Below, one piece after another: positions 6,630-16,920 of a DNA stretch of 64,000 nt. This DNA is from Bacteroidales bacterium. GTDB taxonomy: Bacteria > Bacteroidota > Bacteroidia > Bacteroidales > Paludibacteraceae. The DNA is taken from the NCBI GenBank assembly GCA_900769555.1, contig CAAGHA010000030.1, forward strand, positions 1 through 64,000, given 5' to 3'. Below the pieces are notes generated by a model that was given only the letters and a program-made list of their open reading frames with translations, was not told where the DNA came from and searched no databases. The translations under genes and the position numbers were made by a program. Each line of letters opens with the position of its first letter. Position 1 is the first letter of the stretch.

Positions 6630-9614
6630 TTACTTTTTAATCAATTTTGCAGTTATATTTCCTTCTGGAGTTTGAATGATAACAAAATATATACCAGCTT
6701 TAAAACTGCTTAAATCCATAGAATCTCCGTTACCAATTGATTGGGAAATAAGAATATCACCGGTTAAATTGCAGATAGACACAATTGAGTAATTTTCCCA
6801 AGGTAAAGCGAAGTATAATTCGTTCTCTACCGGATTCGGATAAATTGTCATGGTAGTTTCGTCTGCAGATAAGGTTGGCACATCTATATGGAATCCAAAT
6901 TGATTTTTTTCTCCAAATGTTGTCCAACCAGTAATTTTCCAATCACCATCATCGTTGTAAGAGAATCTTGCATATGATTCATTACTTCTATGTAACTTTA
7001 TTTTTACAGAATCTAAAATGGAAATGTTATTGTTTTTATCTTTAGTTGATAAATATAGAGATTGTTCGAGTCCCATATTGAGTTTAAAATTACAATGTAA
7101 AGCACCTTGCAACGTATCTTTATCCATCCAAATAATCTTAAAACCATCAGTAGGGATTGTGGTTGTTTCCGGTTGGTCTGTCGGAATTTGATACATTGTT
7201 AAATTCTTTCTATTGTTTGAGATATATAAACCACCTAAATTGTCCTCTTTTCCACCATAATTGTAGATTTCAATCCAATCATCTGTTTCTCTAAATTCGT
7301 CGACATAAACTGAATTTGAGGTGCAGATTTCATTGATAAATAAACTTCTTTTATTAGGATTGTACTCTTCATCTTTTTGATATATTGCTTTTAGCGTTTC
7401 ACCACCATAATATTCATTGTCATATTCAGTGGAAGTTACTTTTTCAACTTTTCCATCTAAATAAGTAACCTCCCAATGGTCAAACTTATATCCTTTTACA
7501 TCATTGGCAATAATATTACAATGTAAACTATCAAAGAAATAACCATTGTAATCTGCAACCAGAATTGGTTCTTCATTTAATAGATAAGAACTATTTTCTA
7601 TATTCGAATGAATATGCATTTTCACTGTATCCATTTTAAATTTGCTAACCAAATGTCTATACATGTATTTTGGTCGATTTTCCCAAAAACTTTTTATAGC
7701 TGCAATATCTTTGTCAAAATCTTGTTCGATACCTAATTTGTTTTCAATTAGGTGTTTTCTATAAAATTCAACTTCATCTTCGATATTATGGATTAAACTA
7801 TCCAATGTAGCATTAACATTTTCATATTTAAAAGTTGTTGCACAATGAACAAAGAATTTTGTTATGAATTTTTCTTGAAACTTAGGATATTTCAAGATTG
7901 CACCTAACATTGGTTCACCACTGATTGCGTGGTTTAGTCTATTATTGGATGTATAGTTACCATATAGAGACTGACTAAATTCAGTTCCAAACATAATCCA
8001 TCTCCAGCGTCCTCCATCTTCGATAGGTCTCCAACGACGAGTATTTCCTGGCATCCAATCATTGTTTGAGATATAAATTTGTGTTACAAAATAGTTGAAC
8101 ATTTCTTCTATATCCACCATGTGATAGATATACTTTTGGATAGAATCTAGGGTTTCACCTGTTGAATTTGCATGTTTTCTTATGTATTGTAAGGTCTCAT
8201 CCCATTCATTCGGGTATGAACCTTCACCGTACATTAATATTTCGTCTTCATCATAACCATGATTAGAGAAGATATTATCCTTTTGTGCTCTTTCTCGAAT
8301 GTTCAACATTCCATAATACTCACCATTAATAAATACAGCAGAAGGTTGGTATGCTTGATGGTCAACGTCCATTGTAGAATTGGCGACCAATGTATGAACC
8401 AAACCATCCCTGACAAAAGAGCGGCCATAGTCATTTCCTGAGTTTCTTAATACAACACTCTTCCATCTTAAATTTGGTTTTTCGGAGAAAATAGAGTAAT
8501 CAAACTCATTTTCGCCAAATATCTTTGATGCATTTACTTTTAGTGATTTAACTCTTTTTGTTCGTGAGCAAGAACCATATACACCAATCCTAACTTCCAA
8601 ATTGATTTGTTCTTTATCATTTGCATCAAACAATTCGAAATTTGAAGGATGTTTCCAGTCGTTATAGTAATTTGCGTAACTATTATTTAGAGGGTCACTA
8701 CATCCACTCGGAATTTCAATATTCCCATTAACTCCGGTTACAATCAAACCAAAAGAATCTCCATAAATCAATTCAGGCTCAGCTACCAAGGCAACTACAG
8801 GGATATTGATTTCTCTTTCATCAATAAAATAAGAAGCGGTGGTGATATTACTACTAATTTCCCCTTCAACAAATGCAGCGGCACGAATAGGAGTATTTTT
8901 CTTTATTATAATTTCTTCTGTATATAAGTTGCTTTTGGGTGATGGTTCTGAACCATTAGTTGTATAGTAAATTTTAGCATTTTTATCTTTTGCCGTGATT
9001 TTAAGAGTTTGTTCTCCCTTGTAAAATCCTGGTTTTAGACTGAAGCTAGGTTGTTCTGTTTGTTTTGTCAAAAATTCACCGCCATCATTGCTTTTTCCGG
9101 GAGTCGGAATTGCAAATACACCAATTTTGTCGCTTCCATCGGTTAACCTTCCTATAGACATATTTCGATAAGTGGTGTCGTATTTTAATACATCGATTAT
9201 TTTACCTGTTTCATCAGCTAAAAATAGAGCACCATCTTCAGTATCTAATTTAAAATTGGCATGAAGAGGCGTGAATGATTCCGCTTCATCTAAATATACC
9301 AACAAATATTGTCCGGGTTGGATTATTAGAGGATGGGCATCAACCGGATCATCATCTTCATCAACTAATGGTGTAGAGGACTCAAATTTCCATTTCGTTG
9401 GCTTAACCTCTCGGTCGGATAAAAAGTAGTTTGTTATATCTACCTCTTCTGCTCCGGAATTGTACAATTCTGCCCAACCGGAATATTGTAACTTGTCATC
9501 CATAATATAGCTGACATTCTTTGGCATCAACTCATTGATTATAATTGATGCTTGTGCCGAAATAGCTGCAAAGATAAATATTGCAACAATAGTTGTTTTT
9601 TTTAGCATTTTCAT
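6630..9614 (-). CDS. Secreted lamin-tail/CotH-like protein with T9SS type A sorting domain
   Basis: 994-residue secreted protein. Order: signal peptide (1-22, ending AQA), lamin-tail domain (about 24-150, INELMP...WAELYN), chitobiase-like C-terminal domain (about 195-265, KIYYTTNGSEPS), CotH-like region (about 270-660, with SFVRDGLV and NGEYYGMLNIRER), a second lamin-tail domain (about 750-890, INEICTSNS...DDWIEIYN) and a T9SS type A sorting domain (about 915-994, starting TIYPNPVENELYF). The C-terminal domain predicts export through the outer membrane by T9SS and attachment to the surface or release. CotH proteins are atypical kinases in spore formers; catalysis here is unproven. It stands alone between terminators, with its own promoter. 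Confidence 0.85.
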   Translation of the reverse strand: MKMLKKTTIVAIFIFAAISAQASIIINELMPKNVSYIMDDKLQYSGWAELYNSGAEEVDITNYFLSDREVKPTKWKFESSTPLVDEDDDPVDAHPLIIQPGQYLLVYLDEAESFTPLHANFKLDTEDGALFLADETGKIIDVLKYDTTYRNMSIGRLTDGSDKIGVFAIPTPGKSNDGGEFLTKQTEQPSFSLKPGFYKGEQTLKITAKDKNAKIYYTTNGSEPSPKSNLYTEEIIIKKNTPIRAAAFVEGEISSNITTASYFIDEREINIPVVALVAEPELIYGDSFGLIVTGVNGNIEIPSGCSDPLNNSYANYYNDWKHPSNFELFDANDKEQINLEVRIGVYGSCSRTKRVKSLKVNASKIFGENEFDYSIFSEKPNLRWKSVVLRNSGNDYGRSFVRDGLVHTLVANSTMDVDHQAYQPSAVFINGEYYGMLNIRERAQKDNIFSNHGYDEDEILMYGEGSYPNEWDETLQYIRKHANSTGETLDSIQKYIYHMVDIEEMFNYFVTQIYISNNDWMPGNTRRWRPIEDGGRWRWIMFGTEFSQSLYGNYTSNNRLNHAISGEPMLGAILKYPKFQEKFITKFFVHCATTFKYENVNATLDSLIHNIEDEVEFYRKHLIENKLGIEQDFDKDIAAIKSFWENRPKYMYRHLVSKFKMDTVKMHIHSNIENSSYLLNEEPILVADYNGYFFDSLHCNIIANDVKGYKFDHWEVTYLDGKVEKVTSTEYDNEYYGGETLKAIYQKDEEYNPNKRSLFINEICTSNSVYVDEFRETDDWIEIYNYGGKEDNLGGLYISNNRKNLTMYQIPTDQPETTTIPTDGFKIIWMDKDTLQGALHCNFKLNMGLEQSLYLSTKDKNNNISILDSVKIKLHRSNESYARFSYNDDGDWKITGWTTFGEKNQFGFHIDVPTLSADETTMTIYPNPVENELYFALPWENYSIVSICNLTGDILISQSIGNGDSMDLSSFKAGIYFVIIQTPEGNITAKLIKK

Positions 9615-9656
9615 TTTTATTTTTGGAACATTTATACATTTCGTCTATATTGCTCA

Positions 9657-9687
9657 CAAATTTACTCTCTTTTTTTTAATATGCAAA
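9657..9687 (-). promoter_or_regulatory. Promoter of lamin-tail/CotH gene
   Basis: On the minus strand: -33 TTTG (9687-9684), a 19-bp spacer and -7 TAAATTTG (9664-9657). This is a full match to the Bacteroidota consensus, about 43 nt before the ATG. Confidence 0.7.
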
Positions 9688-9723
9688 ATTTTCTTAAAAA
9701 ATTGATTTTCTGTATTTTGATTC

Positions 9724-9763
9724 TAAAAAAAGGCTGAAACAAAATTTGCATTTGCTTCAGCCT
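9724..9763 (-). terminator. Terminator of oadGAB
   Basis: AGGCTGAA (9731-9738) pairs with TTCAGCCT (9756-9763). On the minus strand the hairpin is followed by a run of T. It lies about 60 bp after the oadB stop and is a textbook intrinsic terminator. Confidence 0.85.
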
Positions 9764-9826
9764 ATCTTTACACATTATAATTATTCAGCTATAATTTAAA
9801 ATCGCATCTTAATCTTTAAAATAATT

Positions 9827-11077
9827 TTAACTTAAGAATGAAATCAATATACCGGCAGCTACCGCAGATCCAATAACACCGGACACATTAGATGACATAC
9901 AATAATTTAATACGTGATTTCTTGAATCATACTTTAATGCGATATCATTTGCAACACGAGAAGCCATTGGAACTGCACTTAATCCGGTAGCTCCAACAAG
10001 AGGATTAATTTTCTTCTTCGCGAATAAGTTCCAAATCTTTACCATCAATATACCTCCAAAGATAGATAGACCAAACGCAAAGAATCCACCAATGACAATC
10101 CCAATAGTTTGAAGATTTAAGAACGATTCAACGGTCATTGTTGCTCCTACACATAATCCCAAGAATATAGTTGAAGCATTCATAATACCGTTTGAAGCAG
10201 CATTAAACAAGCGTGAGGTGTTATTTCCAATCTCCTTAATTAAGTTACCAAACATCAACATACCCACAAGAGAAACCGCATCAGGAACAATGATTGCAAC
10301 AATTGTTGTTACCGCAATCGGGAAGATAATCTTCAAAGCACGCATGTTTTTAAATTCAGTCTTTGAAGGGTATAGTTTATCTTGTTCTTTCATATTAATC
10401 TTTAGTTCTTTCTCTGAGCAACTTAGTTTTACAACCAACGGTATAATCACAGGTACTAAAGCCATGTAAGAATAAGCAGCAATTGCAATCGGTCCTAATA
10501 AGTGTGGAGCTAATTTCAGGGTCGTAAAAATTGCAGTAGGTCCATCGGCTCCACCAATGATTGCCAATGAAGCGGCTTCTTCCATAGTAAAGAACTGACT
10601 ACCAATTAATAAAACACAGAATATACCTAATTGAGCTGCCGCACCGAATATTGCTAACTTTAGATTTCTCAACATCGGACCAAAATCAGTTAACGCACCA
10701 ACACCCATGAAAATGATAGGAGGAAGAAGTCCTGATTTAATTAATGCATAATATAGGAAATTCATGATTCCCAAATCATGAGCGATTTCGGGCAGTGACA
10801 TTTCATAAATGTTTTTTACCACTTCTACACCATTTACAGTATAGTGAACAAGTCCTTCACCATCTGTAGCAATTACACCCATTCCTCCGCTTGGGAAATT
10901 TGCGATCAGTACACCGAAAGCAATAGGAACAAGGAGTAGTGGTTCAAATTCTTTTTTGATACCAAGATACAATAGGACAAAACCTAATAGTATCATAACC
11001 AAATAACCTGGCTCTGCAACAAGCTCATTGATTGCAGTCATGCCGTAAATATTTTCAAATATCTCTTGCATAGCCAA
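9827..11077 (-). CDS. oadB: Oxaloacetate decarboxylase beta subunit (Na+ pump)
   Basis: 416-residue integral membrane subunit that decarboxylates carboxybiotin and couples it to outward Na+ transport. Seen: about ten hydrophobic segments, GGADGPTAI with the conserved Na+-site aspartate near residue 177, and the C-terminal NPLVGATGLSAVPMASRV block with the late conserved NYCMSSNVSGVIGSA segment. Full length for the OadB/MmdB/GcdB family. It starts 2 bp after the oadA stop and is the last gene of oadG-oadA-oadB. The beta subunit is shared by related decarboxylases; the substrate call comes from the carboxyltransferase encoded next to it. Confidence 0.92.
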   Translation of the reverse strand: MAMQEIFENIYGMTAINELVAEPGYLVMILLGFVLLYLGIKKEFEPLLLVPIAFGVLIANFPSGGMGVIATDGEGLVHYTVNGVEVVKNIYEMSLPEIAHDLGIMNFLYYALIKSGLLPPIIFMGVGALTDFGPMLRNLKLAIFGAAAQLGIFCVLLIGSQFFTMEEAASLAIIGGADGPTAIFTTLKLAPHLLGPIAIAAYSYMALVPVIIPLVVKLSCSEKELKINMKEQDKLYPSKTEFKNMRALKIIFPIAVTTIVAIIVPDAVSLVGMLMFGNLIKEIGNNTSRLFNAASNGIMNASTIFLGLCVGATMTVESFLNLQTIGIVIGGFFAFGLSIFGGILMVKIWNLFAKKKINPLVGATGLSAVPMASRVANDIALKYDSRNHVLNYCMSSNVSGVIGSAVAAGILISFLS

Positions 11078-11079
11078 TC

Positions 11080-12912
11080 TTATTTAATTTTCATCAAAAT
11101 ATCATCCTCAGAAACAGAAGCACCGCTACTTAAGCATATTTCAGTAACAACACCATCCCATTCAGATGCAATTGCATTGAATGTTTTCATTGCTTCAACG
11201 TAGCAAATTACTTGACCTTTTTTTACTGTATCACCAACTTTAACGGGTGCGTCACCTGAATTTTTTACCAAATAGAATTTTCCTTCTAACGGAGATAATA
11301 ATTCATTTCCTTCGCCAGGTGTAACCGATGTTGGAGTTGCAACTGTTGCTTGCGAAGAGCCATCATTAGCACCAATTACAACAGAGTATTTAACACCATT
11401 TACATCTACTACCACTGTTTGAGGTAACTCTATGCTATCTCCTTTAGAAGTACATTTAGATTTACGTTCAGCTAAGTCTGCTTCAAAATCTGCTTTTGCT
11501 TTTCCTGATTTATAAGCGCGATATTGTTGTGGGTGCATTGCCAATTCGAATAACTCTTCATCATCTTCACCAAGTTCCCACCTCTCTTTTTTCATCTCTT
11601 CACGGAAAGTATCCAAAGCATCAGGATAGTTGCTTTGAGGATCTTCAGTATGGAATTCACGACCTTGTTCTTTTGCTTTTTCGATAAGTTCCGGTGCCAA
11701 TTCGCCAGGTAATTTTCCGGATTTACCCAACATCATATCCCAAATATCATCCGCAATCATTGACCAACGTTCTTTTCCTTTTTCCATTTGCATAACGTTC
11801 ATCAATGCCATGTTCTTAACATATTGAGAGAACGGAGTAACCAAGCAAGGATAACCCATCATTGGCCATACATATTTTACTTCATCAAATAATTTGATTA
11901 GAAGTTCATCTTGAGACATTTTAGGTTTTCCATTCTTCTCTTTCCACTTATTAATTGATTCAAGATTTGTTTCAAGATCAGTCATAAGAGAACCCATCAT
12001 TCCGCCTGGTAGTCCAGGTCCGATAAGTAGAGAGTTCATTTGACGATTACGGTCGGGAATATAACATCCAAGGAAGTCGTCCATCATCTCTTGAATTAAT
12101 GTGCGAGCCTCCATATAGGCTTCCATATTAATTTCTTTAACTTTAAATCCTGCATCTTTTAACATTGCTTGAACTGCAATAATATCAGCATGACCTGTAC
12201 CCCAAGATAGCGGTTCCATTCCGACATCTACATAATCACATCCTGCTTGGCAAACTTCTAAGATAGAGGCCATATTAAATCCTGGACCCGCATGACTATG
12301 ATATTGGATTGTAATATCTTTTATAGCTTTGATGTTACGAGTAAGTTCTCCTAAGAAAGCCGGGCGACCGATTCCGGCCATATCCTTCAAGCAAATTTCA
12401 TCACAACCTGCTTCAATTAATTCTTTTGCCATATTTGTATAGTACTCAACTGTATGAATAGGAGAGTAGGTAATACAAAGACAACATTGAGAAATCATAC
12501 CACCCTCATGTGCGTATGCAATTGAAGGGATAATATTTCTAGTATCATTTAATCCACAGAAAGTACGAGTAATATCAGTACCTTGTTTCTTTTTTACCTT
12601 GTAAAATAATTTTCTAACGTCTGCAGGAACCGGACTCATTCTTAATCCATTCAATGCACGATCTAACATATGAGTTTGGATACCAGCTTCGTGAAATGGT
12701 TTAGTCCATTCTCTAACCGCTTTATTAGGATTTTCACCGAATAGTAGATTTACTTGTTCAAATCCTCCACCATTTGTTTCTACTCTGTCAAAACACCCCA
12801 TTTTAATTATTGCAGGTGCTACCTTTACTAGTTGGTCAACTCGAGGAACATACTTTCCCGCTGCTTGCCACATATCTCTAAATACGAGACTGAATTTTAC
12901 TTCTTTCGCCAT
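11080..12912 (-). CDS. oadA: Oxaloacetate decarboxylase alpha subunit, biotinylated
   Basis: 610-residue fusion of a carboxyltransferase TIM barrel (about 1-460) and a C-terminal biotinyl domain (about 535-610). Seen: FRDMWQ (11-16) with the metal-binding Asp, CLKDMAG with the lysine near 176, YHSHAGPG with metal-binding histidines near 205, and the biotin site EAMKTFN with the target lysine near 576 (MKT rather than the usual MKM). It transfers CO2 from oxaloacetate to biotin, which swings to OadB. Pyruvate carboxylase B subunits are close relatives, but the flanking oadG and oadB genes favour the Na+ pump. Confidence 0.92.
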   Translation of the reverse strand: MAKEVKFSLVFRDMWQAAGKYVPRVDQLVKVAPAIIKMGCFDRVETNGGGFEQVNLLFGENPNKAVREWTKPFHEAGIQTHMLDRALNGLRMSPVPADVRKLFYKVKKKQGTDITRTFCGLNDTRNIIPSIAYAHEGGMISQCCLCITYSPIHTVEYYTNMAKELIEAGCDEICLKDMAGIGRPAFLGELTRNIKAIKDITIQYHSHAGPGFNMASILEVCQAGCDYVDVGMEPLSWGTGHADIIAVQAMLKDAGFKVKEINMEAYMEARTLIQEMMDDFLGCYIPDRNRQMNSLLIGPGLPGGMMGSLMTDLETNLESINKWKEKNGKPKMSQDELLIKLFDEVKYVWPMMGYPCLVTPFSQYVKNMALMNVMQMEKGKERWSMIADDIWDMMLGKSGKLPGELAPELIEKAKEQGREFHTEDPQSNYPDALDTFREEMKKERWELGEDDEELFELAMHPQQYRAYKSGKAKADFEADLAERKSKCTSKGDSIELPQTVVVDVNGVKYSVVIGANDGSSQATVATPTSVTPGEGNELLSPLEGKFYLVKNSGDAPVKVGDTVKKGQVICYVEAMKTFNAIASEWDGVVTEICLSSGASVSEDDILMKIK

Positions 12913-12921
12913 GTTTTATCG

Positions 12922-13179
12922 TTATATTTTTTCTATTTTTTCTACTTTGCCTTTCCCATTTGTCATTTTTGCCACAGCAACTTGAATTGCTTGAACTACA
13001 CTAGGTTCAATTGATGTTGATTTGTTTTCTGTGTTTGAAATTTTTGATTCCTCTTCTGGAATATACTTATTAATAACTCTGATCAATAAGTTTCCTAGTA
13101 AGATAACTAGTAGTAGTACCGAAAAGACGGTTGACATACCAATTATCATTAATTGTAATGCTTCTAATAACTTTTCCAT
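12922..13179 (-). CDS. oadG: Oxaloacetate decarboxylase gamma subunit
   Basis: 85-residue small subunit with one N-terminal membrane helix (about 8-34, LMIIGMSTVFSVLLLVILLG) and a charged cytosolic tail. OadG holds the complex together and helps carboxyltransfer. The family is poorly conserved; the call relies on the GMSTVF-type start, the size and its position 9 bp before oadA. It is the first gene of the operon. Confidence 0.85.
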   Translation of the reverse strand: MEKLLEALQLMIIGMSTVFSVLLLVILLGNLLIRVINKYIPEEESKISNTENKSTSIEPSVVQAIQVAVAKMTNGKGKVEKIEKI

Positions 13180-13205
13180 TTTATATTTTCTTTCTATTTT
13201 GATAC

Positions 13206-13213
13206 CAAAGATA
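13206..13213 (-). promoter_or_regulatory. -7 box of oadGAB
   Basis: The minus strand reads TATCTTTG, a perfect TAnnTTTG match, 27 nt before the oadG ATG. No clear -33 element is present. Confidence 0.5.
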
Positions 13214-13272
13214 ATATGCTCACTCTAATTTTTTTCTCTTTTTTTTGTTTTTTTTCAAAAAAGATTCTTTTT

Positions 13273-14556
13273 TTACAAAAATAGGAACAATAAAAATATG
13301 TTTATTATACAAATCGTACTGAATCCTATTAGTAATGGTTTAAGTATGATTTTTTTAGAGAAAAATATGCAATATAACATTTTTACAATATTATTGCTGA
13401 TGATGGCTTGAAATGCTGCTTGCATTAACAAGGTTTCTTCAACATTATAGTTTGATTGGAATAGATTTATCAAGAATGGATTTATATCTGTTACTCCCAC
13501 CATTATTGACAATGTCATTAGACCGCTATCTCCAAAATAAATCAATGTATAATGAGTAATTAATGTAAAGGCGATAAATAATGATGCAAAAATAAGTGCA
13601 ACTTTAAATTCAAGAGGATTACTCTCTTTATAATCCTCCTCTGTTATTTTGTCTATTTTACCTTGTTTGTTTTTGTAGTAAAAGAAAAATAGAATGGACA
13701 ATACTGCACAAAATGCAAACATTATTAAAAATATATGGCAATATTTTTTCAATAAATCGAGATTAAATATTCCCAATAAAATCATGAATTTTAAATACAT
13801 CATTGTTATTGCACAAAAGATGGCAGAGATGTATTGGAATTTATTGTTTTCGGCTTTTACCACTTTTTTTGCAAGAATGATGCAGGTTGCCGTACTACTA
13901 TAGACTCCTCCTAATATACCCGATACGATAATTCCCGAATCTTTAAAAATATATTTCTTGAGAAGGTAACTTATGTATGAAATTCCGGAAATAACTACGG
14001 TGGCTAACCATATACTATAAGGGGTAAGTCCGGTGCCTACTATGATTTCTGTTCGTGGAAGTATTGGAAGTATTACGCCACAAATGATTAAAAACTTAGC
14101 TAGATTAATAAATTCCTCATCCTGCATTGTTTTTGTGAATTGGATGAATTTATGTTTCATTTCCGTTAAAATCAAGACTGTTACCACAATTAAAACAGAA
14201 ACCCACAAAGGTTTCATGTATATAATAGGGGGGAGTCCGTATGTAACGAATGCAATCATTATGGATGTTATTCCATACCTTTTTAATTTAAATATTTTAT
14301 GAACATAACTTATTGCTAATATGATAACGATGGAGATACCTCCACACAGATAGAGAATCAATTTTGTCGGGTCTAAAAGATAGAGGATATAACCTAAAAT
14401 ACCGATTAATGTAAATGTACGGTCAGACCCGAATGAGTTATAACCGTCTTCTTTTAGGTATAACTTTCTTTGTGATAGACCAATAACCAATGAATAAAGA
14501 GTTATTAGAATAAAATTCTTTAGGTCTAGGGGCATCAATTCTAGTATCTCGTTCAT
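13273..14556 (-). CDS. MgtC/DUF4010-type membrane protein
   Basis: 427-residue polytopic protein with about 12 hydrophobic segments. The N-terminal third resembles MgtC/SapB (LVIGLSQRKL, then FGSDRTFTLIGILGYI). The rest matches the DUF4010 pattern, with SGILGGVYSSTATCIILAKK and GVTDINPFLINL. Function is unknown; a transport role is inferred from topology only. It starts 19 bp after der, so it probably belongs to the era-der transcript. Confidence 0.75.
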   Translation of the reverse strand: MNEILELMPLDLKNFILITLYSLVIGLSQRKLYLKEDGYNSFGSDRTFTLIGILGYILYLLDPTKLILYLCGGISIVIILAISYVHKIFKLKRYGITSIMIAFVTYGLPPIIYMKPLWVSVLIVVTVLILTEMKHKFIQFTKTMQDEEFINLAKFLIICGVILPILPRTEIIVGTGLTPYSIWLATVVISGISYISYLLKKYIFKDSGIIVSGILGGVYSSTATCIILAKKVVKAENNKFQYISAIFCAITMMYLKFMILLGIFNLDLLKKYCHIFLIMFAFCAVLSILFFFYYKNKQGKIDKITEEDYKESNPLEFKVALIFASLFIAFTLITHYTLIYFGDSGLMTLSIMVGVTDINPFLINLFQSNYNVEETLLMQAAFQAIISNNIVKMLYCIFFSKKIILKPLLIGFSTICIINIFLLFLFL

Positions 14557-14575
14557 ACTATATTAAATTCAATAA

Positions 14576-15889
14576 TTATTTTTGTCTGATAAATATGTTT
14601 ATCGGTGTACCACTAAAATTCCACTCTGCTCGCAGTTTATTCTCCAAGAATCTTTTGTAAGGTTCTTTTACATACTGCGGTAGGTTTGCGTAGAATACAA
14701 ATGATGGGATTTGTGTATCAGGTAATTGTGTTACATACTTAATCTTGATGTATTTACCCTTCGTTGCAGGAGGAGGGTAGTTTTCAATTAACGGTAAGAA
14801 AAATTCATTTAGTTTACTAGTGGAAATTTTTCTTTTCTTGTTTTCATATACTTCCATGGCAGATTCAACCACTTTCAAAATTCTTTGTTTTGTGATTGCA
14901 GAAGTAAAAATGATTGGAAAATCTGTGAATGGCGAAAGTCTTTCTCTAATAGCTTTTTCTACTGTTAGGGTACTTTTAGAGTCTTTATTGGTAATTAGAT
15001 CCCATTTGTTTACGCAGATCACGATTCCTTTTTTGTTTCTTTGTATAAGTTGTACAATGTTCATATCTTGTGCTTCTATGCCTCTAGTTGCATCAATCAT
15101 TAAGATACAAACGTCCGAACTCTCAATGGAGCGAATAGAACGAATTACAGAGAAGTACTCTAAATCTTCTGTCACTTTCCCTTTTTTTCTAATTCCCGCT
15201 GTGTCAACAAGGTAAAAATCATATCCGAATTTAGTGTATCGAGTATTTATACTGTCTCTTGTTGTTCCTGCTATATCTGTTACAATGTAGCGGTCTTCTC
15301 CCATAAAGGCATTGATAATGGATGATTTTCCGGCGTTAGGACGGCCCACTACAGCAAATTTTGGCAACTCTTCATCCATCTCTTCCTCTTGTTTTTTTGG
15401 CAATTTATCAATGATTATATCCAATAAATCACCGGTTCCGGATCCTGAAATTGAAGATACACAATAAGGTTCTCCCAATCCGAATTTATAAAATTCAGCC
15501 GAATAGTATTGTAATGATGTATTATCTACTTTATTACAAACCAATACAACCTCTTTTTTAGAAGAACGTAATATTTGAGCCACACTTTCATCTAAATCGG
15601 TAATACCATTTTGCACATCCACTACAAATAGTATAACGTCAGCCTCTTCTATAGCAATTTTTACCTGTTTTCTAATCTCTTCTTCAAATATATCATCAGA
15701 ATTAACAACCCATCCCCCTGTATCTACGATGGAAAATTCTTTTCCATTCCAATCAACTTTTCCATATTGACGGTCTCGCGTTGTTCCTGCTTCCTCATTG
15801 ACAATAGCATTGCGAGTTTGTGTTAAACGATTAAAAAGGGTTGATTTTCCTACATTGGGTCGACCAACTATTGCTACTAAATTACTCAT
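14576..15889 (-). CDS. der: Ribosome-assembly GTPase Der (EngA)
   Basis: 437-residue GTPase with two tandem G domains, unique to Der, acting in 50S subunit maturation. Seen: first P loop [14 protein letters not shown] (about 8-21) with DTGGW and NKVD; second P loop [14 protein letters not shown] (about 182) with [10 protein letters not shown] and NKWD; and a C-terminal KH-like domain. Usual family length. It follows era by 52 bp, an arrangement common in Bacteroidales. Confidence 0.96.
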   Translation of the reverse strand: MSNLVAIVGRPNVGKSTLFNRLTQTRNAIVNEEAGTTRDRQYGKVDWNGKEFSIVDTGGWVVNSDDIFEEEIRKQVKIAIEEADVILFVVDVQNGITDLDESVAQILRSSKKEVVLVCNKVDNTSLQYYSAEFYKFGLGEPYCVSSISGSGTGDLLDIIIDKLPKKQEEEMDEELPKFAVVGRPNAGKSSIINAFMGEDRYIVTDIAGTTRDSINTRYTKFGYDFYLVDTAGIRKKGKVTEDLEYFSVIRSIRSIESSDVCILMIDATRGIEAQDMNIVQLIQRNKKGIVICVNKWDLITNKDSKSTLTVEKAIRERLSPFTDFPIIFTSAITKQRILKVVESAMEVYENKKRKISTSKLNEFFLPLIENYPPPATKGKYIKIKYVTQLPDTQIPSFVFYANLPQYVKEPYKRFLENKLRAEWNFSGTPINIFIRQK

Positions 15890-15941
15890 AGAATTCTCTG
15901 CTTTATTATTTTTCTTCTGTTATTCTTAAATGATTTTATTA

Positions 15942-16823
15942 TCAATAATTCTGATATCCAAAATCTTTTAATTTATTCTCTTTGTTTCTCCAATCTTTTT
16001 CTACTTTAACGTAAAGTTCTAAAAAAACCTTTTTATCAAAAAATGTTTCAATATCCTTTCTAGCTTCGGTTCCTACCTTTTTTAACATCTTTCCACCTTG
16101 TCCAATGATTATACCTTTTTGAGAGTCTCTTTCTACGAAAATAACTGCATTTATTCGTATCATTTTGTTATCCTCTTTGAAACTCTCTACTGCAACTTCA
16201 ACCGAGTATGGAATCTCTTTGTCATAGTTGGTCAAAATTTTTTCACGTATAATCTCTGTAACAAAGAATCGTGCCGGTTTATCTGTTAGCGCATCTTTTT
16301 CAAAGAATGGGGGAGAATCCGGTAGTTGAGCTTTTATACGTTTCAGTAAATGATCTAAATTAAAATTATTTGTGGCAGAGATAGGGATAATCTCTACGTT
16401 TGGTAGAACCTCTTTCCATCTATCAACCAACTCAATAAGCTTTTCTTGATTGGTTAAATCAATTTTGTTGATTATTAGCATTACCGGTGCAGATTGTTTT
16501 TTTACTTTTTCCAAGAAACTAGCATTTTTGTCAAAGCTCTCAACGACGTCAGTAACGTAGAGAATTATATCTGCATCCGTCAAGGCTCCGGTAGAAAAAT
16601 TCAGCATGGATTCTTGTAATTTGTAGTTGGGTTTTAGTACACCCGGTGTATCGGAATAGACAATTTGAAAATCTTCTCCATTTACTATTCCCATAATTCT
16701 GTGACGTGTTGTCTGTGCTTTAGAGGTTATAATTGATATTTTTTCACCCACTAAAGCATTCATTAATGTTGATTTTCCAACATTAGGATTTCCTACTATA
16801 TTTACAAAACCGGCTTTATGCAT
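15942..16823 (-). CDS. era: GTPase Era
   Basis: 293-residue GTPase for 16S rRNA processing and 30S assembly. Seen: P loop [14 protein letters not shown] (about 10-23), switch TTRHRIMG, DTPGV, NKID, and a C-terminal KH domain with the GQGGKMLKKVGTEAR motif and the usual VKVEKDWRNKE end. Normal length. It is the first gene of era-der-DUF4010, with a -7 box just upstream. Confidence 0.96.
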   Translation of the reverse strand: MHKAGFVNIVGNPNVGKSTLMNALVGEKISIITSKAQTTRHRIMGIVNGEDFQIVYSDTPGVLKPNYKLQESMLNFSTGALTDADIILYVTDVVESFDKNASFLEKVKKQSAPVMLIINKIDLTNQEKLIELVDRWKEVLPNVEIIPISATNNFNLDHLLKRIKAQLPDSPPFFEKDALTDKPARFFVTEIIREKILTNYDKEIPYSVEVAVESFKEDNKMIRINAVIFVERDSQKGIIIGQGGKMLKKVGTEARKDIETFFDKKVFLELYVKVEKDWRNKENKLKDFGYQNY

Positions 16824-16839
16824 AATAAATCATTTTTTG

Positions 16840-16847
16840 CAAAGTTA
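16840..16847 (-). promoter_or_regulatory. -7 box of era operon
   Basis: The minus strand reads TAACTTTG, matching TAnnTTTG, 17 nt before the era ATG. No -33 element is recognisable. Confidence 0.45.
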
Positions 16848-16920
16848 CAAAATTTAGGTGAATTTTTATCATTGAATCTTTAATTCTTTCAAGTTGCACA
16901 TTGCATTTCTTATTCTTTTC

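Noticed and set aside
9657..9664. CAAATTTA and similar words considered as Fur boxes
   Set aside because: They are -7 promoter elements read on the other strand; no extended palindrome.
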